NCBI GenBank assembly: GCA_040219555.1
Contig: JAVJSF010000015.1
Coordinates: 1 to 64,000, forward strand
DNA length: 64,000 bases
Direction: 5' to 3'
From: JAVJSF01 sp040219555
GTDB lineage: Bacteria; Actinomycetota; Thermoleophilia; Miltoncostaeales; Miltoncostaeaceae
In this document: positions 22,419 through 30,716 of the stretch, one piece after another
Layout of the letters: each line of letters begins with the position of its first letter
Numbering within the stretch: the stretch's first letter is position 1
Made by a program: the position numbers and the translations under genes
The notes under the pieces: generated by a model
Told to the model about the DNA's origin: nothing
Databases searched by the model: none
The model's input: the letters and a program-made list of their open reading frames with translations, nothing else

Positions 22419-23771
22419 TCAGAAGGGGCGCTCCTCCTCGGCCGACCGCGCCCGCAGGGCACGCAGGCGCTCGGACATCGCCCCCTCCGGACCCCGGTCG
22501 GTCGGCTCGTAGAAGCGCACATCCTCCATGCCCTCCGGGAGCAGCGACCCGTCCAGGACCGCGTCCGGGAAGTCGTGGGGGTAGCGGTACCCGGTCCCGT
22601 GGCCCAGGTGGACGGCGTTGGGCCGGCTGGCGTCGCGCAGGGCCGGCGGCGGCCGGCGGGCGCCGTCGCGCTCCACGAGGGCCAGGGCCTCGCCGATGGC
22701 CCGGTAGGACGCGTTCGACTTGGGCGCGAGGGCGATGTAGGTGGTCGCCTGGGCGAGAGTGATCCGCGCCTCGGGCATGCCCACGAACTCGACCGCACGC
22801 CCCGCGGCCACGGCCACCTCGAGCGCCCGTGGGTCGGCGTTGCCCACGTCCTCGCTGGCGGCCACGATGAGCCGGCGGGCGATGAACTTGGGGTCCTCGC
22901 CGCCGGTGAGCATGACCGCCAGGTAGTAGACGGCGGCGTCCGGGTCGCTGGCGCGCAGGCTCTTGATGAAGGCGGAGATCGTGTCGTAGTGGGCGTCGCC
23001 CTCACGGTCGTAGACCACCCCGCGCCCGCCGGCGGCCGCCATCACCTCGTCCACCCCGATGGTCCCGCCGTCACCCACGCCCGCGGCGGCGGCCTCGAGC
23101 AGGTTGAGCGCCGAGCGCGCGTCCCCGCCGGCGCGCGAGACCACGGCGTCGCGCCCCTCCGGCGCCAGCCTCACGCGGCCGGACAGCCCGCGCGGATCGG
23201 AGGCCGCCCGGTCCACCAGCGCGGCGATGTCGGCCGGGTCGAGGGGGTCGAGCACCCACACCCGCATCCGCGACACCAGCGCCGCGTTGACCTCGTACCA
23301 GGGGTTCTGGGTGGTGGCGCCGATCAGGGTCAGCAGGCCGTCCTCCACCGCCGGCAGCAGGGCGTCCTGCTGGGCGCGGTTGAAGCGGTGGATCTCATCG
23401 AGGAACAGCACGGTGGCCCCGCCGGCCGCCAGGCGGTCACGCGCCCGGGCCATCACGCCGCGCACGTCGGCCACGGTGGCCGACACCGCCGAGAGCTCCT
23501 CGAACTCGGACCGCGTGGCGCCGGCGATGACCCGGGCGATGGTCGTCTTGCCGCTGCCCGGCGGGCCGAACAGGATCATCGAGACCACGCGGTCCTGCTC
23601 CACCATCCGGGCCAGGGCCCCGTCGGGGCCCAGCAGCGCGGCCTGCCCCACCACCTCGTCCAGCGCCCGCGGGCGCATCCGCGCCGGCAACGGCCGCGAA
23701 CGCGACAGGCGCGCCTCCACGGCCTCCCCGAACAGGTCCCCCTGGGACGGGCCGCCGCGCCCCCGCGCCAT
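22419..23771 (-). CDS. rarA: Replication-associated recombination protein A (RarA/MgsA)
   Basis: A 450-residue AAA+ ATPase related to the clamp-loader subunits; it acts at stalled replication forks. Features are a short N-terminal motif DLFGEAV, RMRPRALDEVVGQAALLG, Walker A GPPGSGKTTIA, Walker B FLDEIHRFNRAQQDALLPAVE, sensor 1 TLIGATTQNP, arginine finger in ALVSRMRVW and sensor 2 GGDARSALNLLE. The C-terminal tetramerisation domain has HYDTISAFIKSLRASDPDAA, YYLAVMLTGGEDPKFIARR and the C-terminal RYPHDFPDA. Length and domain order are normal for the family. ATG 23771 overlaps the stop of the upstream MFS gene by one base. Confidence 0.95.
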   Translation of the reverse strand: MARGRGGPSQGDLFGEAVEARLSRSRPLPARMRPRALDEVVGQAALLGPDGALARMVEQDRVVSMILFGPPGSGKTTIARVIAGATRSEFEELSAVSATVADVRGVMARARDRLAAGGATVLFLDEIHRFNRAQQDALLPAVEDGLLTLIGATTQNPWYEVNAALVSRMRVWVLDPLDPADIAALVDRAASDPRGLSGRVRLAPEGRDAVVSRAGGDARSALNLLEAAAAGVGDGGTIGVDEVMAAAGGRGVVYDREGDAHYDTISAFIKSLRASDPDAAVYYLAVMLTGGEDPKFIARRLIVAASEDVGNADPRALEVAVAAGRAVEFVGMPEARITLAQATTYIALAPKSNASYRAIGEALALVERDGARRPPPALRDASRPNAVHLGHGTGYRYPHDFPDAVLDGSLLPEGMEDVRFYEPTDRGPEGAMSERLRALRARSAEEERPF

Positions 23772-24931
23772 CAGGTGCCCTCCGCGGGCGCATAGGCGCG
23801 GGGGGCGGGCAGGCGCAGCGACAGCGCCCCGGCGATCAGGGGCAGCGCGCACAGCGCCCACAGCGCCGTCTCGCGCGAGGTGACGTCGGCCAGGGCGCCG
23901 AACAGGGCCAGCCCCGGCGGGGCGGAGCCGATGGCGGCGAAGCCGATCATCAGGCCGGCGGCCAGCGCCAGGCGCCCGGGCAGGTAGGCCTGGCCCATGG
24001 CCACGGTGACCGAGAAGGAACCCAGCAGCACCCCGCCGGCCAGCACGAAGCAGGCCAGGCCCAGCACCCCGTCATCGAGCAGGAAGCCGGCGAGCAGCGG
24101 GGAGACGAGCGGCATGGTGAGCGCCAGCATGGCACGCCCGCCGATCCGCTCGGAGAGGGCGGCCCCCACCAGCGTCCCCACGGCGCCGGCGGCCGAGTAG
24201 GCCGCCACCGCGTAGCCGCCGGCGCTGGTGGAGTACCCGCGCTCCTGGATGAGGACCAGCGGCACCAGCGCAAGGCCCACGAACTGGATCCAGGTGCGCA
24301 TGCTGGTGACCACGATCAACAGCACCAGACCCGGGATGTGGTCGGCGCGCCGGGCGTCGGGCCCGGCCTCGACGCGGACCACGGGCGGCGCCAGGCGCGC
24401 ACGGTTGGCGGCCAGGAGCACGGCCACCACTCCGCCGGGGATCAGGAACACCAGTGTCGTGTGGACATCCAGCCACGGGATGAACAGGGCCACCAGCAGC
24501 GGCCCCGCCGCGAAGCCCGCGTTGCCGCCGACCATGAACCACGCCAGGCCGGTGGCGGGCCGGCCGGCCGACAGGCGGTTGGTGACCCGGGCCGCCTCGG
24601 GGTGGAAGGCCGCCACGCCCAGCCCGGAGCCCACCACGCAGGCCAGCACGCCCGGATAGCCGCCGGCCAGCCCGCTGAAGGCCAGCCCCAGCGCCGCCAG
24701 CCCGACCCCGCCCCACAGGAACAGGGGGGTCGCGCGGCGGTCGGCCAGGATCCCGAACGCCGGCTGGATGGCCGACGAGACCAGCAGAGAGGCGCCCAGG
24801 ATCATGCTGGCCGCGAGGTCGCTGAGCGCATAGAGCGCCGTGAACACCGGGATGAGAGCCGGCACCGCGCCGACGGTGGCGTCGATCAGGAAATGGCCGG
24901 CTGCAAGCAGACCGACCCCGGTGCGATCCAC
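23771..24931 (-). CDS. MFS transporter, Fsr (fosmidomycin resistance)-like
   Basis: About 386 residues with 12 hydrophobic helices. The start GHFLIDATVGAVPALIPVFT matches the Fsr branch, in which the first helix carries an H-x-x-x-D pattern. Other signs are SAIQPAFGILADRRATPLFL (loop 2-3), GVAAFHPEAARVTN (the F-H-P-x-A motif typical of Fsr) and GGNAGFAAGPLLVALF. Relatives export fosmidomycin or other small molecules; the natural substrate here is unknown. The start is uncertain: GTG 24931 leaves a short spacer to the divergent small gene, whereas GTG 24964 would overlap that gene's start. Confidence 0.85.
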   Translation of the reverse strand: MDRTGVGLLAAGHFLIDATVGAVPALIPVFTALYALSDLAASMILGASLLVSSAIQPAFGILADRRATPLFLWGGVGLAALGLAFSGLAGGYPGVLACVVGSGLGVAAFHPEAARVTNRLSAGRPATGLAWFMVGGNAGFAAGPLLVALFIPWLDVHTTLVFLIPGGVVAVLLAANRARLAPPVVRVEAGPDARRADHIPGLVLLIVVTSMRTWIQFVGLALVPLVLIQERGYSTSAGGYAVAAYSAAGAVGTLVGAALSERIGGRAMLALTMPLVSPLLAGFLLDDGVLGLACFVLAGGVLLGSFSVTVAMGQAYLPGRLALAAGLMIGFAAIGSAPPGLALFGALADVTSRETALWALCALPLIAGALSLRLPAPRAYAPAEGT

Positions 24932-24957
24932 CCTCCCCTGCGCGCTAGGCTGGCGCC

Positions 24958-25167
24958 GTGTCACACGTGGCCGCCGACGATGTCCGCGCCGCCCTCACGG
25001 CGCATCTGGACCCGCCCCAGTGGGTCCACCTGAGCGAAGTGCTGCCCGCCGACGCCACCTTCCCCGACTACGAGGCGCTGGCCCGGGCCCTCCCGCCCGA
25101 GGAACTCGGCATCAGCCCGGGGCTGCACGCGGCGGTCCTGGGCCCACTGTTCGGCGAGTTCGAGTAG
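24958..25167 (+). CDS. Small hypothetical protein
   Basis: 69 residues from a GTG start, with acidic character (DPPQWVHLSEVLPADATFP, ARALPPEELGISPGLHAAVL). I do not recognise the family. It is divergent from the Fsr-like gene and convergent with the following membrane-protein gene. There is no obvious ribosome-binding site, but TAGGCT at 24946-24951 sits six bases before the GTG, the position expected of a -10 box in a leaderless transcript. The coding bias (GC-rich third positions) supports a real gene. Confidence 0.55.
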   Translation: MSHVAADDVRAALTAHLDPPQWVHLSEVLPADATFPDYEALARALPPEELGISPGLHAAVLGPLFGEFE

Positions 25168-25183
25168 CGGACCCAGGGCGGGA

Positions 25184-25915
25184 TCAGAAGCCGGCGGGCG
25201 GGACCATGCCGCCGCTGCCACGCGGTCGGTCGGGGTCCAGCGGCTCGGACCGCAGGTCCTCCATGCCCTCGATCTGGGCCAGTGCCGCGGCCTGGTCGAC
25301 CCGCTTCTCGACCCACCACGCCGACCCGGACGCCAGGCTGTAGACCCGGGCGGCGATGCCGGCGAACACCAGCGCGCCGATCAGGTACCAGAAGGGCGCG
25401 AGGGCGCCGGCGCCGGCGCCGAAGACCCCCGCCGAGACGCCGGCCACCCGGTCGCTCCCCACCAGCGGCATGTAGACCAGGCCGATCAGCAGGTAGACGA
25501 ACGCGGCCAGCGGGACCGCCTGGAGGGGCCAGGGGCGCCCCCGCATCAGCCGCGGCACCACGAGCGCGTGGAGCACCATCACCGCGACGCAGAGCAGCAT
25601 GAACCAGAACAGGCCGGTGGGCGCGGCGGTGTCGCCGGTGACCCCCAGGGCCGCGTCGGTGCGCGCCTGGGTGCCCTCCCCGCCGATCAGGACACCGAGG
25701 GAGTGGTTGAACCGGACCTCGGTCCAGCCCCGGCGCTGGGTCCACTCCACGACCACGAGGAACGCGAGCCCGGCCACGACGCCGGCCAGGAGGACGCCGG
25801 CCAGCCCCCGCAGGAACGCGGGGGCCGGCCCGCGTCCGGCCACGCCCCGCTCGCCGATGGGCCCGTCCTCGAACCCGCCGCTGACGATGCCCCTGTTCTC
25901 GTCCGCCTGATCCAC
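25184..25915 (-). CDS. Multi-pass membrane protein, function unknown
   Basis: 243 residues with an acidic N-terminus (VDQADENRGIVSGGFEDGP) and about five hydrophobic helices: GVLLAGVVAGLAFLVVVEW, GLFWFMLLCVAVMVLHALVV, PLAAFVYLLIGLVYMPLVG, GVFGAGAGALAPFWYLIGAL and the following stretch. A soluble C-terminal tail carries EKRVDQAAALAQIEGMEDL. I do not recognise the family; the layout is a little like the CbtA cobalt-transport subunit, but the His-rich features of that family are missing. GTG 25915 is chosen because it follows GGGAGG at ideal spacing. It is divergent from the cysteine-synthesis cluster. Confidence 0.6.
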   Translation of the reverse strand: MDQADENRGIVSGGFEDGPIGERGVAGRGPAPAFLRGLAGVLLAGVVAGLAFLVVVEWTQRRGWTEVRFNHSLGVLIGGEGTQARTDAALGVTGDTAAPTGLFWFMLLCVAVMVLHALVVPRLMRGRPWPLQAVPLAAFVYLLIGLVYMPLVGSDRVAGVSAGVFGAGAGALAPFWYLIGALVFAGIAARVYSLASGSAWWVEKRVDQAAALAQIEGMEDLRSEPLDPDRPRGSGGMVPPAGF

Positions 25916-26031
25916 GTCGGCCTCCCGTGAGAGCCGCCCGGGCGGCGGCCCGGCCCGTCCGCCCACCATACTCCGCCCCCGGTCGCCCGTCGGCCGGCGC
26001 GAGCCGGCGGCGGGGCCCGAGATGGAAACGC

Positions 26032-26037
26032 TACAAT
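26032..26037 (+). promoter_or_regulatory. Candidate -10 box of the cysteine-synthesis operon
   Basis: TACAAT, a near-consensus -10 hexamer, lies 42 bases upstream of the first gene of the operon, in the only AT-rich patch of the intergenic region. No -35 consensus is visible at the usual distance. Confidence 0.45.
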
Positions 26038-26079
26038 CCCCAGGCCTATTCGCCCCTTATTCCCTGGACGGGAGACGAC

Positions 26080-27261
26080 ATGGCCCAGAGCTACCAGGAC
26101 CTCCTCGCCGCAGCGCGCGAGCACGTCCCCGAGGTGCAGGTCCCCGATCTGGCCGCGCGCATCGCCGCGGGCGACCGCCCCGTGGTCATCGACGTGCGCG
26201 AGCAGGCCGAGTGGGACGAGGGGCACATCCCCGGGTCGGTCCACATCCCGCGCAGCTTCCTGGAGAGCCGCATCGGCGGGGTGGCGCGCGAGCACGACGC
26301 CGAGATCGTGCTGAGCTGCGCCTCGGGCCAGCGCTCGCTACTGGCGGGGGCGACCCTCCGCGCGATGGGCTTCGCGAACGTGTCCAGCCTTGCCGGCGGG
26401 TTCTCGCGCTGGAAGCAGAACGGCAACCACTACGACGTACCCCAGACGCTCACCGCCGACCAGCGGGCCCGCTACAGCCGCCACCTGCTGATCCCCGAGG
26501 TGGGAGAGGAGGGCCAGCTCAAGCTGCTGAACAGCCGGGTGCTGATGATCGGCGCCGGCGGCCTGGGCTCCCCCGCGGCGTACTACCTGGCCGCCGCCGG
26601 CGTGGGCACCATCGGCATCGTCGACGACGACGTGGTGGACCCCAGCAACCTGCAGCGCCAGATCATCCACACCACCGACCGCGTGGGGATGAACAAGGGC
26701 GAATCGGCGAAGATCGCCATCGAGGCGCTCAACCCGGACGTGGCGGTCAACGTCCACCCGTTCCGGGTGGACAAGCACAACATCCTCGACCTGCTGGCGG
26801 GCTACGACCTCATCCTGGATGGCGCCGACAACTTCCCCACGCGCTACCTGCTGAACGACGCGGCGCTGATGACGCGCACCCCGCTTGTGCACGCCAGCAT
26901 CCTGCGCTTCGAGGGCCACGCCACGGTGTTCACGCCCTACGAGGGCCCCTGCTACCGCTGCCTGTTCCCCGAGCCCCCGCCCCCGGAGCTGGCCCCGGCC
27001 TGCGGCGAGGCCGGCGTGCTCGGCATCCTCCCCGGCGTGATGGGCAACCTGCAGGCCAACGAGGCCCTCAAGGTGCTGCTGGGCATCGGCGAGCCGCTGG
27101 TGGGCCGCCTGCTGATCTACGACGCGCTGGACATGGCCTTCACCGAGCTCAAGCTGCGCCGCGACCCGGAGTGCCCGGCCTGCGGTCCGCATGCCGAGCT
27201 CGAGTTCAAGGACTACGAGGCGTGGTGCGCCGGCGTCGGCCGCCACCCGGTCCCGGCATGA
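26080..27261 (+). CDS. Rhodanese-E1 fusion (MoeB/ThiF/MoeZ-like) activating the CysO carrier
   Basis: 393 residues. The N-terminal rhodanese domain (about 20-113) has VVIDVREQAEWDEGHIPGS and a catalytic Cys80 in VLSCASGQRS. The C-terminal E1-like adenylating domain (about 125-390) has the ATP-binding G158-AGGLGSP, DPSNLQRQIIHTTDRVG, LDGADNFPTRYLLND, PACGEAGVLGILPG and two zinc CxxC pairs (Cys291/294 and Cys365/368). It should adenylate the carrier's C-terminal glycine and supply sulfur from the rhodanese persulfide. In MoeZ and MOCS3 the rhodanese lies at the C-terminus; here it is at the N-terminus. ATG 26080 has GGGAG upstream. The downstream carrier, synthase and peptidase genes place it in cysteine rather than molybdopterin synthesis. 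Confidence 0.9.
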   Translation: MAQSYQDLLAAAREHVPEVQVPDLAARIAAGDRPVVIDVREQAEWDEGHIPGSVHIPRSFLESRIGGVAREHDAEIVLSCASGQRSLLAGATLRAMGFANVSSLAGGFSRWKQNGNHYDVPQTLTADQRARYSRHLLIPEVGEEGQLKLLNSRVLMIGAGGLGSPAAYYLAAAGVGTIGIVDDDVVDPSNLQRQIIHTTDRVGMNKGESAKIAIEALNPDVAVNVHPFRVDKHNILDLLAGYDLILDGADNFPTRYLLNDAALMTRTPLVHASILRFEGHATVFTPYEGPCYRCLFPEPPPPELAPACGEAGVLGILPGVMGNLQANEALKVLLGIGEPLVGRLLIYDALDMAFTELKLRRDPECPACGPHAELEFKDYEAWCAGVGRHPVPA

Positions 27262-27313
27262 TGCACCCGCAGCACCCCGCCCCCGCAGGCCCGCTCCAGG
27301 AGGACGCGCGTCG

Positions 27314-27592
27314 ATGAGCAAGGTCCGCATCCCACCCGTCCTTCGCCAGGCCACCGGTGGCTCCCGCGAGGTCACCGTGGCCGGCGGCACCGTCGGCGAG
27401 GTCCTCGAGGCCCTGTACGAGGAGTACCCCGGCGTGCGCGGCCAGCTGGTGACCGAGGAGGGCGAGCTGCACCGCTTCGTCAACCTCTATGTCAACGACG
27501 AGGACGCGCGCCTGATGTCGTGGCTCGACACCGAGATCGGCGAGCGCGACACCCTGCTGATCCTGCCCGCGATGGCCGGCGGCAGTCGGTGA
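27314..27592 (+). CDS. cysO: CysO-like ubiquitin-fold sulfur carrier with C-terminal extension
   Basis: A 92-residue beta-grasp protein (MoaD/ThiS family) with IPPVLRQATGGSREVTVAG, EVLEALYEEYPGVRGQL, HRFVNLYVNDEDARLMSWLD and LLILPAMAGG. The functional diglycine is at 89-90, but two more residues, Ser-Arg, follow. An extended tail has to be removed before the glycine can be adenylated and thiocarboxylated, as known for QbsE, which is trimmed by a JAMM peptidase. A JAMM gene lies two genes downstream. The role is to carry sulfur as a thiocarboxylate to O-phosphoserine-type cysteine synthase. The stop overlaps the cysM start (GTGA). Confidence 0.88.
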   Translation: MSKVRIPPVLRQATGGSREVTVAGGTVGEVLEALYEEYPGVRGQLVTEEGELHRFVNLYVNDEDARLMSWLDTEIGERDTLLILPAMAGGSR

Positions 27593-28563
27593 GCACCTCC
27601 GGCACCGGCCGGATCGCCCCGCCCCCCGCGGTGGTCTCGCCGGACCTGGTGAGCACCATCGGCGACACGCCGCTGGTGGAGCTCAAGCGCCTCTCCCCCA
27701 ACCCGGATGTGCGCATCCTGGTGAAGATGGAGAGCCACAACCCCACCGGCTCGATCAAGGACCGCACGGCGCTGTCGCTGATCGAGGACGCCGAGCGGCG
27801 GGGGATGATCAAGCCCGGCGACACGATCATGGAGCCCACCTCGGGCAACACCGGCATCTCGCTGGCCATGATCTGCCGCGTGCGCGGCTACAAGCTGGTG
27901 GCCGTGATGCCCGAGAACGTCACCGAGGAGCGCAAGCAGCTGCTGACGCTCTACGGCGCCGAGATCATCCCCACCGACGGCGAGTACGGCTCGAACGGGG
28001 CCGTGGCCGTGGCCCAGCGCCTGTCGGCCGAGCAGGGGCTCTACATGCCGTTCCAGTACGGCAACCCGGCCAACCCGGACGCCCACTACCGCGGCACCGC
28101 CCAGGAGATCGTGGACGCCTGCCCGGAGCTGGACGTGTTCGTGGCCGGGCTCGGGACAGGCGGGACCCTGATGGGCTCGGCGCGCCGGCTGCGCGAGCAC
28201 CGGTCCGACATCCAGATCGTGGCCTGCGAGCCGCTGCAGGGCGATCCGGTGAGCGGGTTGCGCAGCCTCGACGACGGCTTCGTGCCGCCGATCCTCGACA
28301 TCACGCAACTCGACCGCAAGCTGCTGGTGGGCAACCGCGACGCGCTGGTGATGACGCGCCGCCTGTCGGCCGACGAGGGCATCTTCGCCGGGATCTCCTC
28401 CGGCGCGGTCGTGCACACCTGCGCGCGCATCGCCGAGCAGATGGAGAGCGGCACAATCGTGGGCATCATCTGCGACGGCGGCTGGAAGTACCTGTCGGCC
28501 GGCGTGTGGACCGGCGAGCTGGACGAGGTGGAGGACACGCTGGACCGCGGGCTCTACTGGTGA
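27589..28563 (+). CDS. cysM: CysM-type cysteine synthase
   Basis: A 324-residue PLP enzyme of the fold-type II family. The PLP lysine is Lys57 in SHNPTGSIKDR; the phosphate-binding loop is seen in EPTSGNTGISLAM and GLGTGGTLMGSARRL, and the C-terminal ISSGAVVHTCARIAEQM is typical. In mycobacteria CysM uses O-phosphoserine and the CysO thiocarboxylate to make CysO-cysteine. The genomic link to a CysO-like gene and JAMM peptidase argues for that specificity rather than the sulfide/O-acetylserine reaction. It also keeps a C-terminal tail (WTGELDEVEDTLDRGLYW), as CysM proteins do. GTG 27589 overlaps the cysO stop. Confidence 0.92.
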   Translation: MSTSGTGRIAPPPAVVSPDLVSTIGDTPLVELKRLSPNPDVRILVKMESHNPTGSIKDRTALSLIEDAERRGMIKPGDTIMEPTSGNTGISLAMICRVRGYKLVAVMPENVTEERKQLLTLYGAEIIPTDGEYGSNGAVAVAQRLSAEQGLYMPFQYGNPANPDAHYRGTAQEIVDACPELDVFVAGLGTGGTLMGSARRLREHRSDIQIVACEPLQGDPVSGLRSLDDGFVPPILDITQLDRKLLVGNRDALVMTRRLSADEGIFAGISSGAVVHTCARIAEQMESGTIVGIICDGGWKYLSAGVWTGELDEVEDTLDRGLYW

Positions 28564-28970
28564 GGCTGTCCCGGGCGCTGGCGGACGCCCTCATCGAGCA
28601 CGCCCGTGCGGACATGCCCAACGAGTGCTGCGGGCTCATCGCGGGCCGCGATGGCGAGGCCACGCGGATCATCCCCATGCGCAACACCGAGGCCACGCCC
28701 TTCATGTACGTGATGGACCCGCGCGAGCAGATGGAGCAGATGGACGCCATCGAGGACGCCGGCGAGGACCTGGTGGCCATCTACCACTCGCACACGCGCT
28801 CGGCGGCCTACCCCTCGCGCACCGACGTGGACCTGGCCTTCTTCCCGCACCCGGTCTACGTGATCGTCTCGCTGGCCGACCGCGACGCCCCGGAGATCCG
28901 CGGCTTCCACCTGGCGCGCACGGCGCCCGAGGGCGACCAGATCCACGAGGTCCCCCTCCGGATCGCGTGA
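28560..28970 (+). CDS. mec: Mec-like JAMM zinc peptidase
   Basis: A 136-residue metalloprotease of the JAMM/MPN+ family. All motif residues are present: Glu22 (MPNECCGLIAG) and His76, His78, Ser86, Asp89 in IYHSHTRSAAYPSRTDVD, which fits E-(n)-H-x-H-x7-S-x2-D. Mec of Mycobacterium tuberculosis frees cysteine from the CysO-cysteine adduct. Here it could also remove the Ser-Arg tail from the carrier, giving a double role; that is inference. GTG 28560 overlaps the cysM stop, so carrier, synthase and peptidase are translationally coupled. Confidence 0.92.
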   Translation: MRLSRALADALIEHARADMPNECCGLIAGRDGEATRIIPMRNTEATPFMYVMDPREQMEQMDAIEDAGEDLVAIYHSHTRSAAYPSRTDVDLAFFPHPVYVIVSLADRDAPEIRGFHLARTAPEGDQIHEVPLRIA

Positions 28971-29089
28971 GCGCGGGGCGCGCCCTCTTCCCGCCGGGCG
29001 CGCGCGGTGAGAAGGTTGTGGGCAGCAGGGCGACGCCGGTACGCGGCGGCGCCGACACGGCCGGCGGTGCCGGGCGAGGGGGACGACAC

Positions 29090-29830
29090 ATGAGGCGCAC
29101 ACGGCTGGCCGCGGCGATCGCGGCGATCGGCATCGCGACGGGCGCGGCGGCATGCGGCGGCGAAGAGACGGTGGTGACGGTCACCACCGACACCGCCGGT
29201 ACGTCCGGCGAGCCGCCCTCGACGGCGACGACGTCCACCACCCTCACCCCGCCCGCCACAGAGACGTCCTCCACCGCTCCGGACACGGCCGGCCCGGAAC
29301 TCTCGCTGCTCGAGCGCATGCCCCCGGCCGACGCCTACCCCGGCGTGAACGCCGGCGAGGCCGAGAGCATCCCGACCGCCATCGGCATGACCGAGCGCCT
29401 CTACGCCAGCGGCGACCCCGCCCGCATCCCCGCCGCCGACGCCCTGGACGAGGCCGGATACGCCGGCGGCTACCTGCGCGACGACCGCGGCCAGGACCCC
29501 GCCACCGGGCTGGCGCTGTTCCGCAGCTATGTGTTCGAGCTGGGCGCCGCGGAGGACGCCGTGGAGCAGACGAACGACAGCGCCGACGAGGTCCTGCGCA
29601 CGACGGCCCTCGACACCGACACCTTCGATGTCCCCGACATCCCGGACGCCCGGGGCGTCGTGGCGTCCGGCTCGCAGGCCGGCACGGATCTGGCCGTCGC
29701 CTTCATCGTGTTCCCCGCCGGCTCCTACGTGTACGGCCTCCAGGCCGTCGCCGGGAGCGAGAGCGGTATCGACCTCGACCGTCTGCAGTCCATCGCCGCG
29801 GCGCAGTACGAGCAGGCGCTGGGCGGCTAG
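29090..29830 (+). CDS. Lipoprotein, paralogue A
   Basis: 246 residues. A lipoprotein signal (RLAAAIAAIGIATGAAAC) places the lipidated Cys at 22. A Thr/Pro-rich linker (about 28-75) is followed by a folded domain with YPGVNAGEAESIPTAIG, ALDEAGYAGGYLRDDRGQD, ALFRSYVFELGAAEDAV and FPAGSYVYGLQAVAG. The next gene encodes a protein with the same order of motifs, so the two arose by duplication. I do not recognise the family. It should be anchored on the outer face of the membrane. It has GAGGGGGACGAC upstream of ATG 29090 and lies 119 bp after the Mec gene, probably as a separate unit. Confidence 0.75.
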   Translation: MRRTRLAAAIAAIGIATGAAACGGEETVVTVTTDTAGTSGEPPSTATTSTTLTPPATETSSTAPDTAGPELSLLERMPPADAYPGVNAGEAESIPTAIGMTERLYASGDPARIPAADALDEAGYAGGYLRDDRGQDPATGLALFRSYVFELGAAEDAVEQTNDSADEVLRTTALDTDTFDVPDIPDARGVVASGSQAGTDLAVAFIVFPAGSYVYGLQAVAGSESGIDLDRLQSIAAAQYEQALGG

Positions 29831-29935
29831 CCCTCATCCCGGGGGGTCGCGCGGATCCGCAACCTGTGTGAGGCTCACCCGCACAGGTGCGGTACGCCGC
29901 GGGCGGACCCACGAGACGCGAGGAGAGGGACTCCC

Positions 29936-30658
29936 GTGAGGATGCGACGGACGGCGGCGCTCGTGTGCGCGCTCGGGATCGGCGTGGGCGCGGCGGCTTG
30001 TGGCGGGGACGACGAGGCGGAGGACCCGACCGTCGCGGAACCGACCACGGCGGTGCAGGAGGCCCCGGAGGCCGACACCGTGCTCGACACGACCGAGGCC
30101 GAGGCGCCCACCGCCCCCACGGGCGATCTGGCCGACCGGCTGCCGGCGGACGCTCCGCTGGAGGGCACCGCCCGGGGCGAGGTGCAGACGCTCGCCACCG
30201 CCACCGAGTTGGTGGACGCGCTCTATGCCGAGGGCGACTCGGCCAAGGGCGCGGCCGTGGAGAGCTTCGAGGAGGCCGGATTCGCCGGCGCGGTGCTGCG
30301 CGACGACACCGGCACGAACCCCCAGGAAGGTCTCGCCCTGCACCGTCTGTACGTGATGGAGCTCGGCGGCGAACAGGAGGCGCAGGCCGAGGTGATCCGT
30401 GCGGCGCAGGAGATCCTGGCCGCCCAGGGCGGGGGCGTGCAGGAGACCGGCTCCTTCCCGGTGGAGGGCATCCCGGGCGCGACAGGCGTGCTGGTGGTCC
30501 AGGAGGCCTCCGGGCAGGTCCTCATCGCCGCGGCCGTCCTGTTCCCGCTGGGCCCCTACGTGTACGGGTTCCAAGCCGTGGCGGCGGGCGATCCCTCCCG
30601 GATCGACCGCGACGCGCTGGAGGCGGCGGCCCGCGCCCAGTACGAGGCAGGCCAGTAG
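29936..30658 (+). CDS. Lipoprotein, paralogue B
   Basis: 240 residues. The lipobox is VGAAAC with Cys22. An acidic and Thr-rich linker (about 25-65) precedes a domain parallel to paralogue A: ATATELVDALYAEGD, FEEAGFAGAVLRDDTG, LHRLYVMELGGEQEAQAEVI, FPLGPYVYGFQAVAAGDP and a final ARAQYEAGQ. The shared pieces (G-F/Y-A-G-x-x-L-R-D-D and Y-V-Y-G-x-Q-A-V-A) show recent common descent. GTG 29936 is preferred because AGGAGAGGG lies at ideal distance. It is followed by a perfect 14-bp terminator stem. The function is unknown; a cell-envelope role is likely from location. Confidence 0.75.
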   Translation: MRMRRTAALVCALGIGVGAAACGGDDEAEDPTVAEPTTAVQEAPEADTVLDTTEAEAPTAPTGDLADRLPADAPLEGTARGEVQTLATATELVDALYAEGDSAKGAAVESFEEAGFAGAVLRDDTGTNPQEGLALHRLYVMELGGEQEAQAEVIRAAQEILAAQGGGVQETGSFPVEGIPGATGVLVVQEASGQVLIAAAVLFPLGPYVYGFQAVAAGDPSRIDRDALEAAARAQYEAGQ

Positions 30659-30665
30659 CGACCCC

Positions 30666-30698
30666 TGCACGGGGCCGGCGACGTGCCGGCCCCGTGCA
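30666..30698. terminator. Bidirectional terminator after lipoprotein B
   Basis: A perfect 14-bp stem (TGCACGGGGCCGGC and its complement) with loop GACGT, between convergent genes. Confidence 0.82.
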
Positions 30699-30716
30699 TC
30701 GGTCACCCGGGCCGGA

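Noticed and set aside
26080..28970. The cluster as molybdopterin or thiamine synthesis
   Set aside because: The presence of CysM and a JAMM peptidase together with the carrier, and the absence of moaA, moaC, moaE, thiG or thiS partners, fits the CysO cysteine route instead.
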